Shown piece after piece: positions 27,825-38,243 of a DNA stretch of 64,000 nt. The position numbers and the translations under genes were made by a program. The stretch spans positions 1,116,001-1,180,000 of the forward strand of contig NZ_CP099567.1 in NCBI RefSeq assembly GCF_022530855.2, in the 5' to 3' direction. This stretch comes from Candidatus Vondammii sp. HM_W22 (GTDB taxonomy: Bacteria; Pseudomonadota; Gammaproteobacteria; Chromatiales; Chromatiaceae). Every line of letters starts with the position of its first letter. Position 1 is the stretch's first letter. The notes under the pieces were generated by a model. That model did no database searches. It was given only the letters and a program-made list of their open reading frames with translations, and was not told where the DNA came from.

Positions 27825-30434
27825 ATGAGCGATGTAACGGTAAAACAGCTAGCAGAAGATGTGGGGATTCCTAGGGAACTCCTGCTGGTTCAGTTGGCAG
27901 AGGCTGGGTTGAAGAAAACGAGCACTGACGATCTCCTCAGTGAGGTAGAAAAAAATCAGCTGCTAGCTCATCTTCGCGAGAGTCATGGCAAACAAACCAA
28001 GTCCGTAGCTGGTGCCAAAAAGATCACTCTTAAACGCAGAAGCATCAGTGAGCTTCTGCAGCCTTCACCGAGTAGTGGTCGTGCCCCAACACGTGCTGGA
28101 GCGAGTCGTGGGGGCAAAACCATCAGTGTCGAGGTTCGGCGTAAGCGTACCTTGGTAAGAGGCCCATCTGATGCAGAGCAAAAACAGCAGTTGAGTGATG
28201 CAGAAGCGGCTCGTAAAGCGCTGGACGAACAGGCAGCCCTGATCAAAGAGAGGGAGGCCACCGATCAGGCGCGTCGTGATGCGGAGGAAGTCAAATTCAC
28301 ATCCGAACGCAGTTCACAGGAAGGAAAACGCAAGGCTGAAGAGGCTGAAGCTCAGGCAGGAGCGGAACCTGCTGCTGTAGCAGCAGTAGCGGAAGAGGTA
28401 AAACGCAAAGAGGCAGAGGATGGGGAAGAGGCGGCTCGTCAGGTTCAACTTAAGCAGGAGACCCAGAAAATAGCCGAGGAAAAAACGGGCAAGAAAGGGG
28501 CTCACCGCAAAGATGAGCGCGGCGGTAGCCGTGAAAAATCCAAGGGCCGTGGGCGCAATGAGCTACATGTTTCTGCCGACAAGCGTGGCCGCCGCAAGGG
28601 GAAACCCGCAAGACATCGATCTGCGCCGGACCGGGCTGGCGATGCCGAGCACGGTTTTGTCAAGCCGACAGCCCCCATCGTGCGCGAGATACCGATCCCG
28701 GAAAATATTACGGTTGCCGACCTTGCCGTGCTGATGTCTATCAAAGCAGCCGTTGTTATTAAAGAGCTGATGAAGATGGGTATGATGGTGACCATCAACC
28801 AGCCTCTGGACCGTGATACTGCTACCTTGGTAGTGGAAGAGTTGGGCCACAAAGCCATGGCCAAGAAAGAGGAGAATATTGAGACCGAGGTCATCAGTGC
28901 TCTTGATGAAGAGCAGGGCGAAAAGACTCCACGCGCCCCTGTGGTTACCATCATGGGACATGTCGATCATGGTAAAACCTCTTTACTGGATCATATTCGC
29001 AATACCCGGGTGGCTTCGGGTGAGGCGGGTGGGATTACTCAGCACATCGGTGCCTACCACGTGGAGACGAACCACGGGATGATCACCTTCCTGGATACAC
29101 CGGGACATGCCGCCTTCTCGGCCATGCGTTCCCGTGGTGCTCAGGTTACTGACATCGTGGTTCTGGTGGTGGCGGCGGATGATGGCGTCAAACCACAGAC
29201 CATCGAGGCGATTCATCACTCCAAGGCGTCCGGTGTGCCGATGATCGTCGCCGTCAACAAAATCGATAAGCCGGAGGCGGAGCTTGACAAAATCATGCAG
29301 GAGCTTTCGCAGCAGGATGTGATTCCGGAAGAGTGGGGTGGCGACACCATGTTCATCCAGGTATCTGCCAAGACCGGTCAGGGAATCGACGATCTGCTCG
29401 ATACGATTTTGCTGCAGGCCGAAGTTTTGGAATTGACTGCGGTGGAGGATGCTCCCGCCAGAGGCGTGGTCGTGGAATCCAGTCTGGATAAGGGTCGCGG
29501 TCCTGTAGCGACCATTCTGGTCCAATCCGGTACCTTGAGAAAAGGCGATATGCTGGTCTGCGGTCAGGAGTTTGGGCGGGTTCGTGCGCTGCTGGATGAG
29601 AATCGCAAGCAGATTGATGAAGCTGGTCCTTCCATCCCGGTGGAGGTTCTTGGACTGTCTAATGTACCCAATGCAGGCGACGATGTGATTGCCGCTCCAA
29701 ATGAGCGAAAAGCACGGGAGCTTGCAGAGACGAGACAGGCGAAAAACCGCGACAGCCGGCTGGCAGCCCAGAAAGCAGCTAAACTTGACGAATTCTTCGC
29801 TTCGATGGCAGAGGGCAAGGTCAACTATGTCAACCTGATCGTCAAGGCGGACGTGCAGGGTAGTGTCGAGGCTCTGCGGGAGTCTCTTCTGAAGATTACC
29901 AGTGATGAAGTCAAGGTTAAAGTGATCGCTGCTAGCGTTGGCGGCATTAACGAATCTGACGTTAATCTGGCGCTTACCTCCAATGCTTTCATCATTGGTT
30001 TCAATGTGCGTGCCGATGTGACAGCTCGGCGGATTGCTGAAGATAAGGGCGTGGATCTTCGTTATTACAGCATCATTTATGAAGCCTTTGATGATGTGAA
30101 GCAGGCGATTTCCGGCATGCTCTCTCCTGAGATACGTGAAGAGATTGTTGGTCTGGCTGAGGTGCGTGATGTGTTCCGCTCCTCCAAGTTTGGTGCGATT
30201 GCCGGTTGCATGGTGACTGAAGGCAACATCAAACGTCATCTGCCGATCCGCGTGCTGCGTGACAGCGTGGTGATCTATGAAGGTGAACTGGAGTCCCTGC
30301 GTCGCCACAAGGATGATGCCAGCGAGGTTAAAGCAGGCACTGAGTGCGGTATTGGCGTCAAGAATTACAATGATGTGAAAGTCGGAGACCAGATCGAAGT
30401 CTTTGAACGCACTGAAATCGCCCGGACACTTTGA
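27825..30434 (+). CDS. infB: Translation initiation factor IF-2
   Basis: An 869-residue GTPase that brings initiator tRNA to the 30S subunit. The N-terminal IF2 domain is at 1-55 ([11 protein letters not shown]). A charged, lysine/glutamate/alanine-rich linker runs to about 285. The GTPase domain has G1 GHVDHGKTS near 375, G3 DTPGHAAF near 424 and G4 NKIDKPEAE near 478. Domains II-IV follow, ending [22 protein letters not shown]. Downstream ATG/GTG codons may produce shorter isoforms as in E. coli; not shown. Confidence 0.97.
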   Translation: MSDVTVKQLAEDVGIPRELLLVQLAEAGLKKTSTDDLLSEVEKNQLLAHLRESHGKQTKSVAGAKKITLKRRSISELLQPSPSSGRAPTRAGASRGGKTISVEVRRKRTLVRGPSDAEQKQQLSDAEAARKALDEQAALIKEREATDQARRDAEEVKFTSERSSQEGKRKAEEAEAQAGAEPAAVAAVAEEVKRKEAEDGEEAARQVQLKQETQKIAEEKTGKKGAHRKDERGGSREKSKGRGRNELHVSADKRGRRKGKPARHRSAPDRAGDAEHGFVKPTAPIVREIPIPENITVADLAVLMSIKAAVVIKELMKMGMMVTINQPLDRDTATLVVEELGHKAMAKKEENIETEVISALDEEQGEKTPRAPVVTIMGHVDHGKTSLLDHIRNTRVASGEAGGITQHIGAYHVETNHGMITFLDTPGHAAFSAMRSRGAQVTDIVVLVVAADDGVKPQTIEAIHHSKASGVPMIVAVNKIDKPEAELDKIMQELSQQDVIPEEWGGDTMFIQVSAKTGQGIDDLLDTILLQAEVLELTAVEDAPARGVVVESSLDKGRGPVATILVQSGTLRKGDMLVCGQEFGRVRALLDENRKQIDEAGPSIPVEVLGLSNVPNAGDDVIAAPNERKARELAETRQAKNRDSRLAAQKAAKLDEFFASMAEGKVNYVNLIVKADVQGSVEALRESLLKITSDEVKVKVIAASVGGINESDVNLALTSNAFIIGFNVRADVTARRIAEDKGVDLRYYSIIYEAFDDVKQAISGMLSPEIREEIVGLAEVRDVFRSSKFGAIAGCMVTEGNIKRHLPIRVLRDSVVIYEGELESLRRHKDDASEVKAGTECGIGVKNYNDVKVGDQIEVFERTEIARTL

Positions 30435-30452
30435 TTCGAGCCTGATTAAGAG

Positions 30453-30818
30453 ATGGCGCGTGAATTTAATAGGACTGACCGGGTTGCCTCCCAGATACAG
30501 CGCGAATTGGCAGAGCTGGTTCGTGTTGGTCTGGATGGCCCCAAACTCGGTATGATCACCATACAGGCTGTACAGATAGTGCGGGATTTCTCTCACGCCA
30601 AGGTCTATTTTACCACCTTGGGTGGGGAGTTGGATGAGAAGGCTAGCGTCAAAATGCTTAAGCAGGCGGCGCCGATGTTACGCCACGAACTGAGCCGCAG
30701 GATAAAACTGCGTACCACTCCTGAACTTCATTTTGTTCATGATGACTCCATTGAACGAGGCAGTCGCCTCTCTGCCTTGATTGAGCAGGCAGTGGAATCA
30801 GACGAATCAAAACACTAA
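30453..30818 (+). CDS. rbfA: 30S ribosome-binding factor RbfA
   Basis: A 121-residue KH-fold protein needed for 16S 5'-end processing and cold adaptation. Motifs: RTDRVASQIQRELAELV, FSHAKVYFTTLG and LRHELSRRIKLRTTPELHFVHDDSIERGSRL. 18 bp after infB and 13 bp before truB. Confidence 0.96.
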   Translation: MAREFNRTDRVASQIQRELAELVRVGLDGPKLGMITIQAVQIVRDFSHAKVYFTTLGGELDEKASVKMLKQAAPMLRHELSRRIKLRTTPELHFVHDDSIERGSRLSALIEQAVESDESKH

Positions 30819-30831
30819 AGCGAGTAATCTG

Positions 30832-31746
30832 ATGGCCCGACGATGCCGCCGCCAACGTGGCCGTGATGTGCAGGGCATTCTGTTGCTGGATAAACCGTTG
30901 GGCGAGAGTTCCAACAGCAGCCTGCAGAAGGTCAAACAATTCTATTTTGCAAAAAAAGCCGGTCACACGGGGAGCCTTGATCCCCTGGCAACCGGCCTGC
31001 TACCGGTCTGTTTCGGTGGTGCAACCAAAATATCCGCATTTCTGCTGGAAGCTGATAAACGCTACTGGGTGAGAGTCAAGTTCGGTGTCATTACGGCCAC
31101 CGGCGATACCGAAGGTGATGTATTGGAGACCCGCTCAACGGATGGTATTACCGAACAGGATCTGCATAAGGTGCTGGAAGGATTTCGTGGTGAAATAAAG
31201 CAGATTCCCCCGATGTATTCAGCACTCAAGCACAAAGGTGAAAGGCTCTATAAGCTGGCCCGGGAGGGGATAGTGGTTGAGCGTGAGGCTCGCACTGTCA
31301 CGATTCATGAGTTAAACCTGACGGCATTCGATTTGCCGGAGTTCGAGCTTGATGTTCGTTGTACCAAAGGGACTTACATTCGCACGCTTGCCGAGGATAT
31401 AGGTGCGGCTCTGGGGTGCGGTGCCCATGTGACTGCTTTGAGACGTACCGGTGTCGGTAGTTTCGACAGCTCTAAGATGGTCGACATGGAGACACTGAAT
31501 GCCCGGTATGACGAGGGGCGCGAGGCCCTGGATGCGCTTTTATTGCCCGTTGACAGTGCGTTGCAGGCGTGGCCGGAGGTTCATCTGAACAATGACAGCA
31601 GCCACTATATTCGTATGGGTCAGCCGGTGATCGTCCCCAAGGCACCCACGGGGGGGCAAGTGCGGCTCTATGACGATAACAACGATTTTATTGGTGTCGG
31701 CGAGATCCTGGATGATGGCCGGGTGGCTCTGCGACGATTGATATAA
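30832..31746 (+). CDS. truB: tRNA pseudouridine-55 synthase TruB
   Basis: A 304-residue enzyme that makes pseudouridine 55 in the T-loop. The catalytic aspartate is Asp50 in GHTGSLDPLATGLLPV. Other motifs are QIPPMYSALKHKGERLYKLAREG and KGTYIRTLAEDIGAALG. A C-terminal PUA-like domain ends the protein. ATG 30832 gives the usual short N-terminus; longer in-frame extension overlaps rbfA and lacks support. Confidence 0.95.
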   Translation: MARRCRRQRGRDVQGILLLDKPLGESSNSSLQKVKQFYFAKKAGHTGSLDPLATGLLPVCFGGATKISAFLLEADKRYWVRVKFGVITATGDTEGDVLETRSTDGITEQDLHKVLEGFRGEIKQIPPMYSALKHKGERLYKLAREGIVVEREARTVTIHELNLTAFDLPEFELDVRCTKGTYIRTLAEDIGAALGCGAHVTALRRTGVGSFDSSKMVDMETLNARYDEGREALDALLLPVDSALQAWPEVHLNNDSSHYIRMGQPVIVPKAPTGGQVRLYDDNNDFIGVGEILDDGRVALRRLI

Positions 31747-31918
31747 CGATAAAAACCTATCATAATTGAACATTCTTGCTGGCGCTGTTTGGAATAACCT
31801 CCCCCGGCAAACATAAATTAAAGCCTCCTTTATTGATATTGGGAGGGGTGTTACATCCACTACCTGAACCCATTGTTGGGGGTGGATTCAAATCTTAAGA
31901 CACAGTGAGGAATAGACA
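31747..31918 (+). promoter_or_regulatory. rpsO leader region
   Basis: 172 bp between truB and rpsO, longer than other gaps in the operon. It contains a possible stem (gcctcc near 31821 with ggagg near 31841) and the sequence gtgaggaat before the rpsO ATG. In E. coli rpsO has its own promoter and S15-binding leader here; by position this may be equivalent, but I cannot identify a specific promoter. Confidence 0.4.
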
Positions 31919-32188
31919 ATGGCATTGAATGCAGAACAGAAGAAAACGGTAATTGAAGAGTATGCTCGTGAAACGGGTGATACGGGTTCCCCGGAAGTGC
32001 AGGTAGCCCTGCTGACCACCCGCATCAATGAACTCACCGGACACTTCACCGATCACAAACATGACCATCACTCACGTCGCGGGCTGGTGGGCATGGTTAA
32101 TTCCCGTCGCAAACTGCTGGACTACCTGAAGTCCAAGGATGCTGGGCGTTATCATACGCTGATTTCTCGTCTTGGCCTGCGTCGTTAA
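31919..32188 (+). CDS. rpsO: 30S ribosomal protein S15
   Basis: An 89-residue ribosomal protein with the invariant [20 protein letters not shown] and [25 protein letters not shown] motifs. It binds the central domain of 16S rRNA early in assembly. pnp follows after 32 bp, the conserved pair. Confidence 0.97.
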   Translation: MALNAEQKKTVIEEYARETGDTGSPEVQVALLTTRINELTGHFTDHKHDHHSRRGLVGMVNSRRKLLDYLKSKDAGRYHTLISRLGLRR

Positions 32189-32220
32189 TCCGGCCCTTAC
32201 AATCCATTGAGGACACAATA

Positions 32221-34317
32221 GTGACACCGATAAGAAAAGAATTTCAGTACGGCGACCACAAAGTCATCCTGGAGACCGGCGAAATTGCGCGTCAGGCCGA
32301 TGGCGCGATTATAATCGACATGGAAGGAACCGTGGTGCAGTGCACCGTGGTGGGTTCTAGGTATGGTATGGAAGGCCGAGATTTCTTCCCGATGACTGTA
32401 GATTACCAGGAGAAGACTTACGCCGCAGGGAAGATTCCAGGCGGCTTTTTTCGTCGTGAAGGGCGTCCGGGAGAGAAAGAGATTCTTACCTGCCGCCTGA
32501 TCGACCGTCCAGTACGTCCGCTCTTTCCCAAGGGCTACACCAATGAGGTTCAGATCATCTGTACGGTGATGTCCCTTAATCCGGAAGTGGATCCTGAGAT
32601 TCCCTCCTTGCTGGGTGTTTCCGCTGCTCTGAGCATCTCCGGCCTACCTTTCAATGGTCCTATTGGTGCGGCTCGCATCGGTTACAAGGATGGCTGCTAT
32701 CTGCTTAACCAGTCCGCCACCGGAATGAATGATGAGAGTGATCTGGATCTGATTGTTGCCGGTACCGCGAAGGCCGTGCTGATGGTCGAATCAGAGGCCA
32801 ATGAACTCTCGGAAGAGGTGATGCTGGGTGCCGTTCTGTTTGGTCACGAACAGATGCAGGTCGCGATCAATGCGATCAGCGAACTGGCCAGTGAAGTGGG
32901 TACGCAGGTTACAGAATTTGCCTCCCCGGTAGAAGATGCGGCGTTGGCTGAGGCGGTGAAAGCTGCGGCTGGCGATGCTCTGGCCGAAGCCTATTCCATT
33001 GCGGATAAAATGGAGCGTTATGGCCGTACCGATGCGGTTGCTGCTGACACAGTGGCAACACTATGCGAAGGCGATGATGCCCAGTGGTCTGAAGGTGAAA
33101 TCAAGGCTTCCATCGACAAGCTGAAGAAGAAGATTGTGCGCAGTCGTATTCTTGCTGGCCAGCCCCGGATTGATGGTCGTGATACCACAACCGTCCGTCC
33201 GGTCACTGTTCGCACCGGTGTACTGCCCCGGACTCATGGTTCTGCTCTGTTCACCCGTGGTGAGACCCAGGCTCTGGTTATCACGACTCTTGGTACCCAG
33301 CGTGATGCCCAGATCATTGATGCGCTGGATGGCTCTTATCGTGAAAACTTCATGTTGCACTACAATTTTCCTCCCTTCTGTGTTGGTGAGACCGGTCGTG
33401 TAGGCAGCACCAAGCGCCGCGAAATCGGCCATGGCCGTCTGGCTAAGCGTGGTGTGCTCTCCTGCATGCCGACAGTGGAAGATTTTCCATATTCCATTCG
33501 TGTGGTTTCCGAAATCACAGAATCCAACGGCTCCTCCTCAATGGCCTCTGTTTGTGGCACCAGCCTCTCACTGATGGATGCCGGTGTACCGCTCAAGTCA
33601 CCGATTGCAGGTGTAGCCATGGGCCTGATCAAGGAAGGTGACGAGTTTGCTATTCTTACTGATATTCTCGGTGATGAGGATCACCTCGGCGACATGGATT
33701 TCAAAGTGGCGGGTACCACCAATGGTATCAATGCCTTGCAGATGGATATCAAGATCGACGGCATCACCAGGGAGATCATGGAGCAGGCGCTAGAGCAGGC
33801 CAAGGCGGGACGGTTGCATATCCTGGAAGAGATGAACAAGGTAATCTCTGCACCTCGTGAAGAGATGTCTGAGCATGCGCCGCGCATTATCATCTTCAAA
33901 ATCGATCCCGATAAGATCCGCGACGTCATTGGCAAGGGCGGTACCGTTATCCGTTCTATCACTGAAGAGACCGGTGCCACTGTCGATGTAACCGACGACG
34001 GTATCATCAAGATCTTCTCTGTCGACAAGGCAGCGGGTGAAAATGCCAAGAAGCGTATTGAGCTGATTACTGCTGATGTTGAAGTTGGTACCATTTATGA
34101 GGGCAAAGTTGCCCGTCTGATGGACTTCGGGGCATTTGTCACCATCCTGCCTGGCCGTGACGGCCTGGTGCATATCTCCCAGATCTGCGAAGAGCGGGTC
34201 GAAAAGGTGGGCGACAAACTCTCCGAGGGCGATGTCATCAAGGTCAAGGTTCTGGAAGTCGACAAGCAGGGTCGCATACGACTCAGTATGAAGGCAATAG
34301 CAGAAGGTGAAAGTTAA
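32221..34317 (+). CDS. pnp: Polyribonucleotide nucleotidyltransferase (PNPase)
   Basis: A 698-residue phosphorolytic 3'-5' exoribonuclease. Two RNase PH domains cover about 1-215 and 310-545 ([52 protein letters not shown]). The KH domain contains [21 protein letters not shown], and the S1 domain contains [28 protein letters not shown]. It starts at GTG 32221, after a TTGAGGA ribosome-binding site. A terminator follows at 34353. Full length and intact; last gene of the operon. Confidence 0.97.
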   Translation: MTPIRKEFQYGDHKVILETGEIARQADGAIIIDMEGTVVQCTVVGSRYGMEGRDFFPMTVDYQEKTYAAGKIPGGFFRREGRPGEKEILTCRLIDRPVRPLFPKGYTNEVQIICTVMSLNPEVDPEIPSLLGVSAALSISGLPFNGPIGAARIGYKDGCYLLNQSATGMNDESDLDLIVAGTAKAVLMVESEANELSEEVMLGAVLFGHEQMQVAINAISELASEVGTQVTEFASPVEDAALAEAVKAAAGDALAEAYSIADKMERYGRTDAVAADTVATLCEGDDAQWSEGEIKASIDKLKKKIVRSRILAGQPRIDGRDTTTVRPVTVRTGVLPRTHGSALFTRGETQALVITTLGTQRDAQIIDALDGSYRENFMLHYNFPPFCVGETGRVGSTKRREIGHGRLAKRGVLSCMPTVEDFPYSIRVVSEITESNGSSSMASVCGTSLSLMDAGVPLKSPIAGVAMGLIKEGDEFAILTDILGDEDHLGDMDFKVAGTTNGINALQMDIKIDGITREIMEQALEQAKAGRLHILEEMNKVISAPREEMSEHAPRIIIFKIDPDKIRDVIGKGGTVIRSITEETGATVDVTDDGIIKIFSVDKAAGENAKKRIELITADVEVGTIYEGKVARLMDFGAFVTILPGRDGLVHISQICEERVEKVGDKLSEGDVIKVKVLEVDKQGRIRLSMKAIAEGES

Positions 34318-34352
34318 GGGCAAACGCCTGAACTGACGACAGATGCTGGATA

Positions 34353-34380
34353 GAAAAGGGGGCTTCGGCCCTCTTTTCTT
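34353..34380 (+). terminator. Terminator of the rimP-pnp operon
   Basis: gaaaagggggc (34353-34363) pairs with gccctcttttc (34368-34378) around a TTCG tetraloop, with one G-T wobble, followed by T residues. Located 36 bp after the pnp stop. Confidence 0.88.
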
Positions 34381-34457
34381 GTCTGCCATCCCTTGAACCT
34401 GGAAAAATCGGTTGGATGTACGTACAACTGGTTCACTGTGCAATTATTGGTGGGAGG

Positions 34458-34561
34458 CTATGGGGAGTCCATTTCCAAGAGATGCTGTGAATACATCACT
34501 GTACGTGTTTGAGGTTGGCACCCCCCTACCAACCACACTCTTGGAAATGGACTCTCCATAA
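34458..34561. repeat. Long palindromic intergenic element (REP-like)
   Basis: Arms of 24 bp, 34458-34481 and 34538-34561, match as inverted repeats with two mismatches (core agtccatttccaagag / ctcttggaaatggact). Inside are gatgctgtgaatacatcact and a small inner hairpin ggttgg/ccaacc. The layout resembles dispersed palindromic elements I know from gammaproteobacterial intergenic regions; the family name is not certain. It follows the pnp terminator. Confidence 0.75.
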
Positions 34562-34602
34562 CTTCCATCGCGCAGATTCATTGAGCGCTTATGAATTTAC
34601 CT

Positions 34603-35135
34603 TGGAGCCAGCTTCAGATATTGAATGATCCTCTTTTCCAGCCAGTATTCTGCACGCCAGGACATGGCACCCTGTGCAAACCCCGCATGACCGCCATGCT
34701 TATAATTATCCGGTGTAACAGGCAAGCGAGGGCTCTGACTCACCAGGAGCGGTCGCCGGCAGCATATAAAGGATCATCGGTGGCATGGAGTAGCAAGATC
34801 GGTATTTCGATTAACTTGAGATAGGGTAAAGCTGATCAACGTCTACCTTCGGCGGGGGAAGGCATCATGAAAAACTTATTTTTGTAGGAGGTGCGGAGTT
34901 CTTTGAGTAGGTAATCCCGATAGAATTTGGAGGCTCCCTGTTCGAGACGTAGTGCATAATCGTTAAGCATAAAGGGCGCGGAGATAGCGATGGCGGTGGT
35001 TATACCGGTGTTTCCGGTTTGTTCACCAAACCATTTCAATAAGATGTTTCCCTCAAGAGAGAAGCCGATTATCGCATCCGAAGCCGTTCCGGTACTCTGT
35101 TTAACCATCTCCAGGATCTGGTTCAAATCACCCAT
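34603..35135 (-). pseudogene. YheT-type alpha/beta hydrolase, decayed fragment
   Basis: Minus-strand frame 34836-35135 reads DAIIGFSLEGNILLKWFGEQTGNTGITTAIAISAPFML and ASKFYRDYLLKELR, matching the nucleophile-elbow region of YheT/AB-hydrolase proteins (normally GFSLGGN; here LEGN, with glutamate for glycine). Further pieces in other frames include a KHGGHAGFA segment with the catalytic-histidine motif and WRAEYWLEKRIIQYL of the C-terminus. The N-terminus is missing and there are frameshifts, so it is non-functional. Confidence 0.72.
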
Positions 35136-35164
35136 ATCGCCCGACTGAAGCTCAGGAGTAAAAA

Positions 35165-35283
35165 GTCATTGAAACGATTCTGGATCATATGCCGGGTCAA
35201 TACAAACTCGGTTTTGCGCTCTGGACTCGAGGTTCTATTGCTCAGCTTGTTAAGCAATTTTGGGAAGCTAACATCCCTGCAAA
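35165..35283 (+). mobile_element. IS630-family transposase fragment
   Basis: About 38 codons (GQYKLGFALWTRGSIAQLV) match the segment following the N-terminal helix-turn-helix of IS630 transposases. It is cut off on the right by the IS256 element at 35284. A C-terminal piece of an IS630 transposase lies at 37497-37720, beyond the IS256, so both may derive from one copy. Confidence 0.7.
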
Positions 35284-36591
35284 GAGGGTGTCCTGAATTC
35301 TGTGTAACTGTCTATCATTAAACCCAAACAAGGGAGAGGGTAGGCAGATGATCGACAAGAAAGAGCTCCAAGCGATAGCCCAAGCGGCCGCTAAAAACAT
35401 CAAAACTGAAGAAGATCTCAACGAGTTTTGGCAAATGCTGACCAAGATCACGGTCGAAGCGGCACTGAACGCTGAGTTAGATGATCATCTTGGCTTTGAA
35501 AGGCACGAGCAGTCCGAAGCTGACAATAACCGCAACGGCATGCCAGTAAGACTAACTGAACGGAAGCTGGCCAGTTCGAGCTCGATACACCACGCGACAG
35601 AGCTGGGAGTTTCGAGCCCAAGCTCGTTAAAAAACACCAGCGTCGATTTACTTCCATGGACGACAAGATTATTTTCTTGTATGCCCAGGGCATGACAACA
35701 CGAGAAATCGTCACGACCGTTAAAGAAATGTACGGTGCTGATGTCTCCGCCACCTTGATTTCCAAAGTGACTGACGCTGTTATTGAACAAGTGATTGAAT
35801 GGCCATCTAGGCCACTGGATGCGGTCTATCCCATTATTTACCTGGATTGTATTGCCGTAAAAATCCGGCAAGACAAGAAAGTGATCAATAAGGCAATTTA
35901 TCTGGCACTGGGCGTGAACATGGAGGGCCACAAGGAATTGTTGGGGCTCTGGCTGTCAGAGAATGAGGGTGCCAAGTTCTGGCTCAATGTACTCACAGAG
36001 CTCCAGAATCGCGGCGTGAAGGATATTTTGATTGCCTGTGTCGATGGCCTGAAGGGCTTTCCAGACGCAATCAATACAGCGTTTCCCGAGACTCAGGTCC
36101 AGCTCTGTATTGTTCACATGGTGCGCAACTCGATGAAGTATGTGCCCTGGAAAGACTACAAGGCAGTGACGGTAGACCTGAAGAAAATATATAAGCCTGT
36201 CACCGAAGATGAAGCGCTACTGGAACTTGATAATTACTCTAACCGATGGGACGACAAATATCCCCAGCTCAGCCGTTCGTGGCGTAGCCACTGGCACAAT
36301 CTTAATACCCTGTTTGGCTACCCTGAGGACATCAGCAGGGCAATCTACACAACCAATGCCATCGAGTCAATGAACGGCGTGGTTCGCAAGGCAATTAAAA
36401 AACGGAAGCTATTTCCGACCGACGACTCGTCAATGAAAGTGGTGTACTTGGCGGTGCAGCAAGCATCAAAAAAATGGACCATGCCGACTCACAATTGGAA
36501 ACCAGCACTGAATAGATTTATGATTGAGTTCGAAGAATGCTTGGCGGAGTACATTTAACCCGGGCAGTTACACGGAAATCGTTACACCCTC
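35284..36591 (+). mobile_element. IS256-family insertion sequence, nearly complete (1308 bp)
   Basis: Left end GAGGGTGTCCTGAATTCTGTG (35284) and right end, reverse-complemented, GAGGGTGTAACGATTTCCGTG (36591) are imperfect inverted repeats about 30 bp long, continuing with tgtaactg-like sequence. Size is normal for IS256. Flanking 8-9 bp (CCCTGCAAA and TGTGCGAAC) are not a clear duplication. Confidence 0.85.
35348..36558 (+). pseudogene. IS256-family transposase with one frameshift
   Basis: The N-terminal part starts MIDKKELQAIAQAAAKNIK at 35348. Near 35560 the frame changes; the continuing frame reads GQFELDTPRDRAGSFEPKLV and then MDDKIIFLYAQGMTTREI through AIYTTNAIESMNGVVRKAIKKRKLFPTD to the stop at 36558. 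Catalytic motifs IIYLDCIAVKIR, ACVDGLKGFPDAI and AIESMN are intact. Only one short lesion separates this from a working transposase, making it the best-preserved IS256-type copy here. Confidence 0.9.
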
Positions 36592-36677
36592 TGTGCGAAC
36601 TATGTCCGACTACCTTAAACGCTGAGGTTTCACACCTCAAAATCCAGTAAAGCAAGCCTGGAAAAAAATCCCAGGCA
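36592..36677. other. Spacer with two small hairpins between IS256 sequences
   Basis: 86 bp hold the hairpins tgaggt/acctca (36623-36638) and gcctgg/ccaggc (36655-36676) around an A-run; on the minus strand the latter is followed by few T. No gene. Confidence 0.5.
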
Positions 36678-36788
36678 TTAGCAGCCGCTTGGGCTATCGC
36701 TTGGAGCTCTTTCTTGTCGATCGTCTGCCTATCCTCACCTTTGTTTGGGCTTAGTGATAGGCAGTTACACAGAATTTAGGACTGTCTC
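36678..36788 (-). mobile_element. Second, inverted 5' end of an IS256-family element
   Basis: The reverse complement of 36678-36788 matches the first 111 bp of the neighbouring IS256 element (35284-35395), covering the terminal repeat and the first 16 or so codons of the transposase. Its start codon is ACG instead of ATG. It is a remnant of a separate copy in the opposite orientation. Confidence 0.85.
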
Positions 36789-36791
36789 TTA

Positions 36792-36827
36792 ACCGAGCGT
36801 AAGTATCACCCAACCACTCCCTCAGGG
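36792..36827. mobile_element. ISL3-family end fragment
   Basis: cgagcgtaagtatcacccaa followed by ccactccctcagg matches 1784-1818, the C-terminal end of the ISL3 transposase and its adjoining end sequence. The outermost terminal bases are replaced by IS256 sequence. Confidence 0.7.
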
Positions 36828-37035
36828 CCATATAAGGTAGTTTCGACTTAGCCTATTGTCTGATTTTAAGGTGCCCAATAACCGGCTCGGCGCTTCATCT
36901 ATTTTTGGATTAACAGAGTCGCCCTCTTATTCTGCTGCGTGCACGCTGTAAAGCTTGTTTTTGTCTTGTCGTTATGGTGCCAGTAAATGGTTAGCGCGTG
37001 CAAGTAACGCCGTGAGTTCATCATATTTATACTGT

Positions 37036-37509
37036 GCCTTACGCTCAATGTCTCTCACCACTTGGCCCAAGTACGTTTTGCGTTTTCTAGTCTGCGACTT
37101 GCTCTAACTCGGTGCTTTATTTTCAACAGCGCGTCAAGTTTATTACCGACTTGGTTGCACCAACGAAACAGATTGGAGGAGTGCAAGGGGAGTTCGTGTT
37201 GCAGGGTATCGAGATCCACAAAAGTACTGCCAAGACGGGTTTTCAACCCAGCGCCTCACAATGCTTTCATTAAAGGTGTACTTGAGGTAATGTGAAATCT
37301 TCGGCATCTTCGTTGTAAATAACATCAATGCCAACTTCAAGTTTTTCCCAGTTCATCTTCTCGAATAACCGCATCAGTGGGTGCGAGAGGTTTAAGATCT
37401 GAGAAAGTTGCGAACGGAACATATCAGCACTGTTATCCGGTTTTTGTGGTTTCATGTTTGCAAAGTTTAAATGATGAAAGGGGCTTATCTTGCAAACTAT
37501 TTTTATCAT
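37036..37509 (-). pseudogene. IS5-family transposase, N-terminal part, frameshifted
   Basis: Starts at ATG 37455: MKPQKPDNSADMFRSQLSQI and LMRLFEKMNWEKLE, then in other frames NESIVRRWVENPSWQYFCG and HELPLHSSNLFRW, with several frameshifts. This is a different IS5 subgroup from the one at 51-58 kb and related to the fragment at 8-280. No catalytic domain remains. Confidence 0.75.
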
Positions 37510-37720
37510 AAATAGATTATTAATTCATATTTATCATGTGGTTACAAATAATTCAGGGCGACTATCTAACCGGACCGTAAAATGCTACCTGGAAGTTTTT
37601 TTCTTGCCTGCCTATTCACCGGAACTAAACCCAGACGAATGCCTGAATTGTGACCTGAAAAGCACGCTTCATAGCAGAGAGGTGGTTCGTTCTGTCAAGG
37701 ACGTAGCTGCTACGCGGTGA
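37497..37720 (+). pseudogene. IS630-family transposase, C-terminal fragment
   Basis: The frame VVTNNSGRLSNRTVKCYLEVFFLPAYSPELNPDECLNCDLKST carries the catalytic glutamate motif (PAYSPELNPDE) of IS630/Tc1-type transposases. The C-terminus and the first catalytic aspartates are lost. Confidence 0.82.
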
Positions 37721-37731
37721 TTTACCTTTTC

Positions 37732-37752
37732 AACCCACTCGATGAGGGGAAG
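37732..37752. mobile_element. ISL3-type terminal repeat
   Basis: cccactcgatgaggggaaga followed by gcc closely matches the right end of the ISL3 element at 6102-6125 (cccactcaattaggggaaga followed by gcc). No transposase sequence is attached. Confidence 0.65.
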
Positions 37753-37759
37753 AGCCAGT

Positions 37760-38243
37760 AAATGTATTTGTCCACCTGATTAACACCCGTATAACGAGAG
37801 TGAATACCCCCTCAAGTCCGTGAAGTACTAGGGAGCCTCTGATCAATTCATGAATCGGTGTCTGACGGATGAATTTTTCCGGTCTCTGCGTTGAAGATCT
37901 TGGCAATAGCCCGCTATTACCGGCAATTTCCGCCTTGATGATTTCAACTCGTCATCCATCCGATCCAGAATTAATCAGAGATGCCCTAGTATTAGGGGCT
38001 CGCGGTTATTGCCGACTTAGTCAATATAGAGAAAGTACCCGTCTGGTACTCCAATCTCTCCGGCTTGACCATCGGCGCCGTAGGGTTTGCAGATGCGGGC
38101 CAGATAACCACTAGGTAGATTTGAATGTGCCGTGCTGTTGCATGTAGACTTTTGTTGTACTAGGCCCTGTTAGAATTCAGTGGCCAAGAAATGCTACAGG
38201 CCAATATCTGTGCGCAATTATCAAGAAGTCACAGCAATATGGA
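37760..38243. other. Unassigned region
   Basis: About 480 bp. It includes gggagcctctgatc near 37830, which resembles an IS end, and an open frame (37869-38114) with a response-regulator-like DALVLGARGY. An alternative frame (GLAVIADLVNIEKVPVWYS) looks equally protein-like. This may be a decayed gene with a frameshift, but I cannot assign a family. Confidence 0.35.

Noticed and set aside
28983-30596. Long open frame antisense to infB and rbfA (537 codons)
   Set aside because: It is a shadow of strongly conserved infB; the translation has no protein-like features.
35284-36788. IS256 element with 111-bp terminal inverted repeats
   Set aside because: A proper right end was found at 36591; the outer 111 bp is a separate inverted 5'-end remnant.
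37869-38114. Response-regulator receiver domain
   Set aside because: Only the short DALVLGARGY resembles a receiver; no phosphorylatable aspartate region or other receiver motifs are visible, and another frame looks equally coding.
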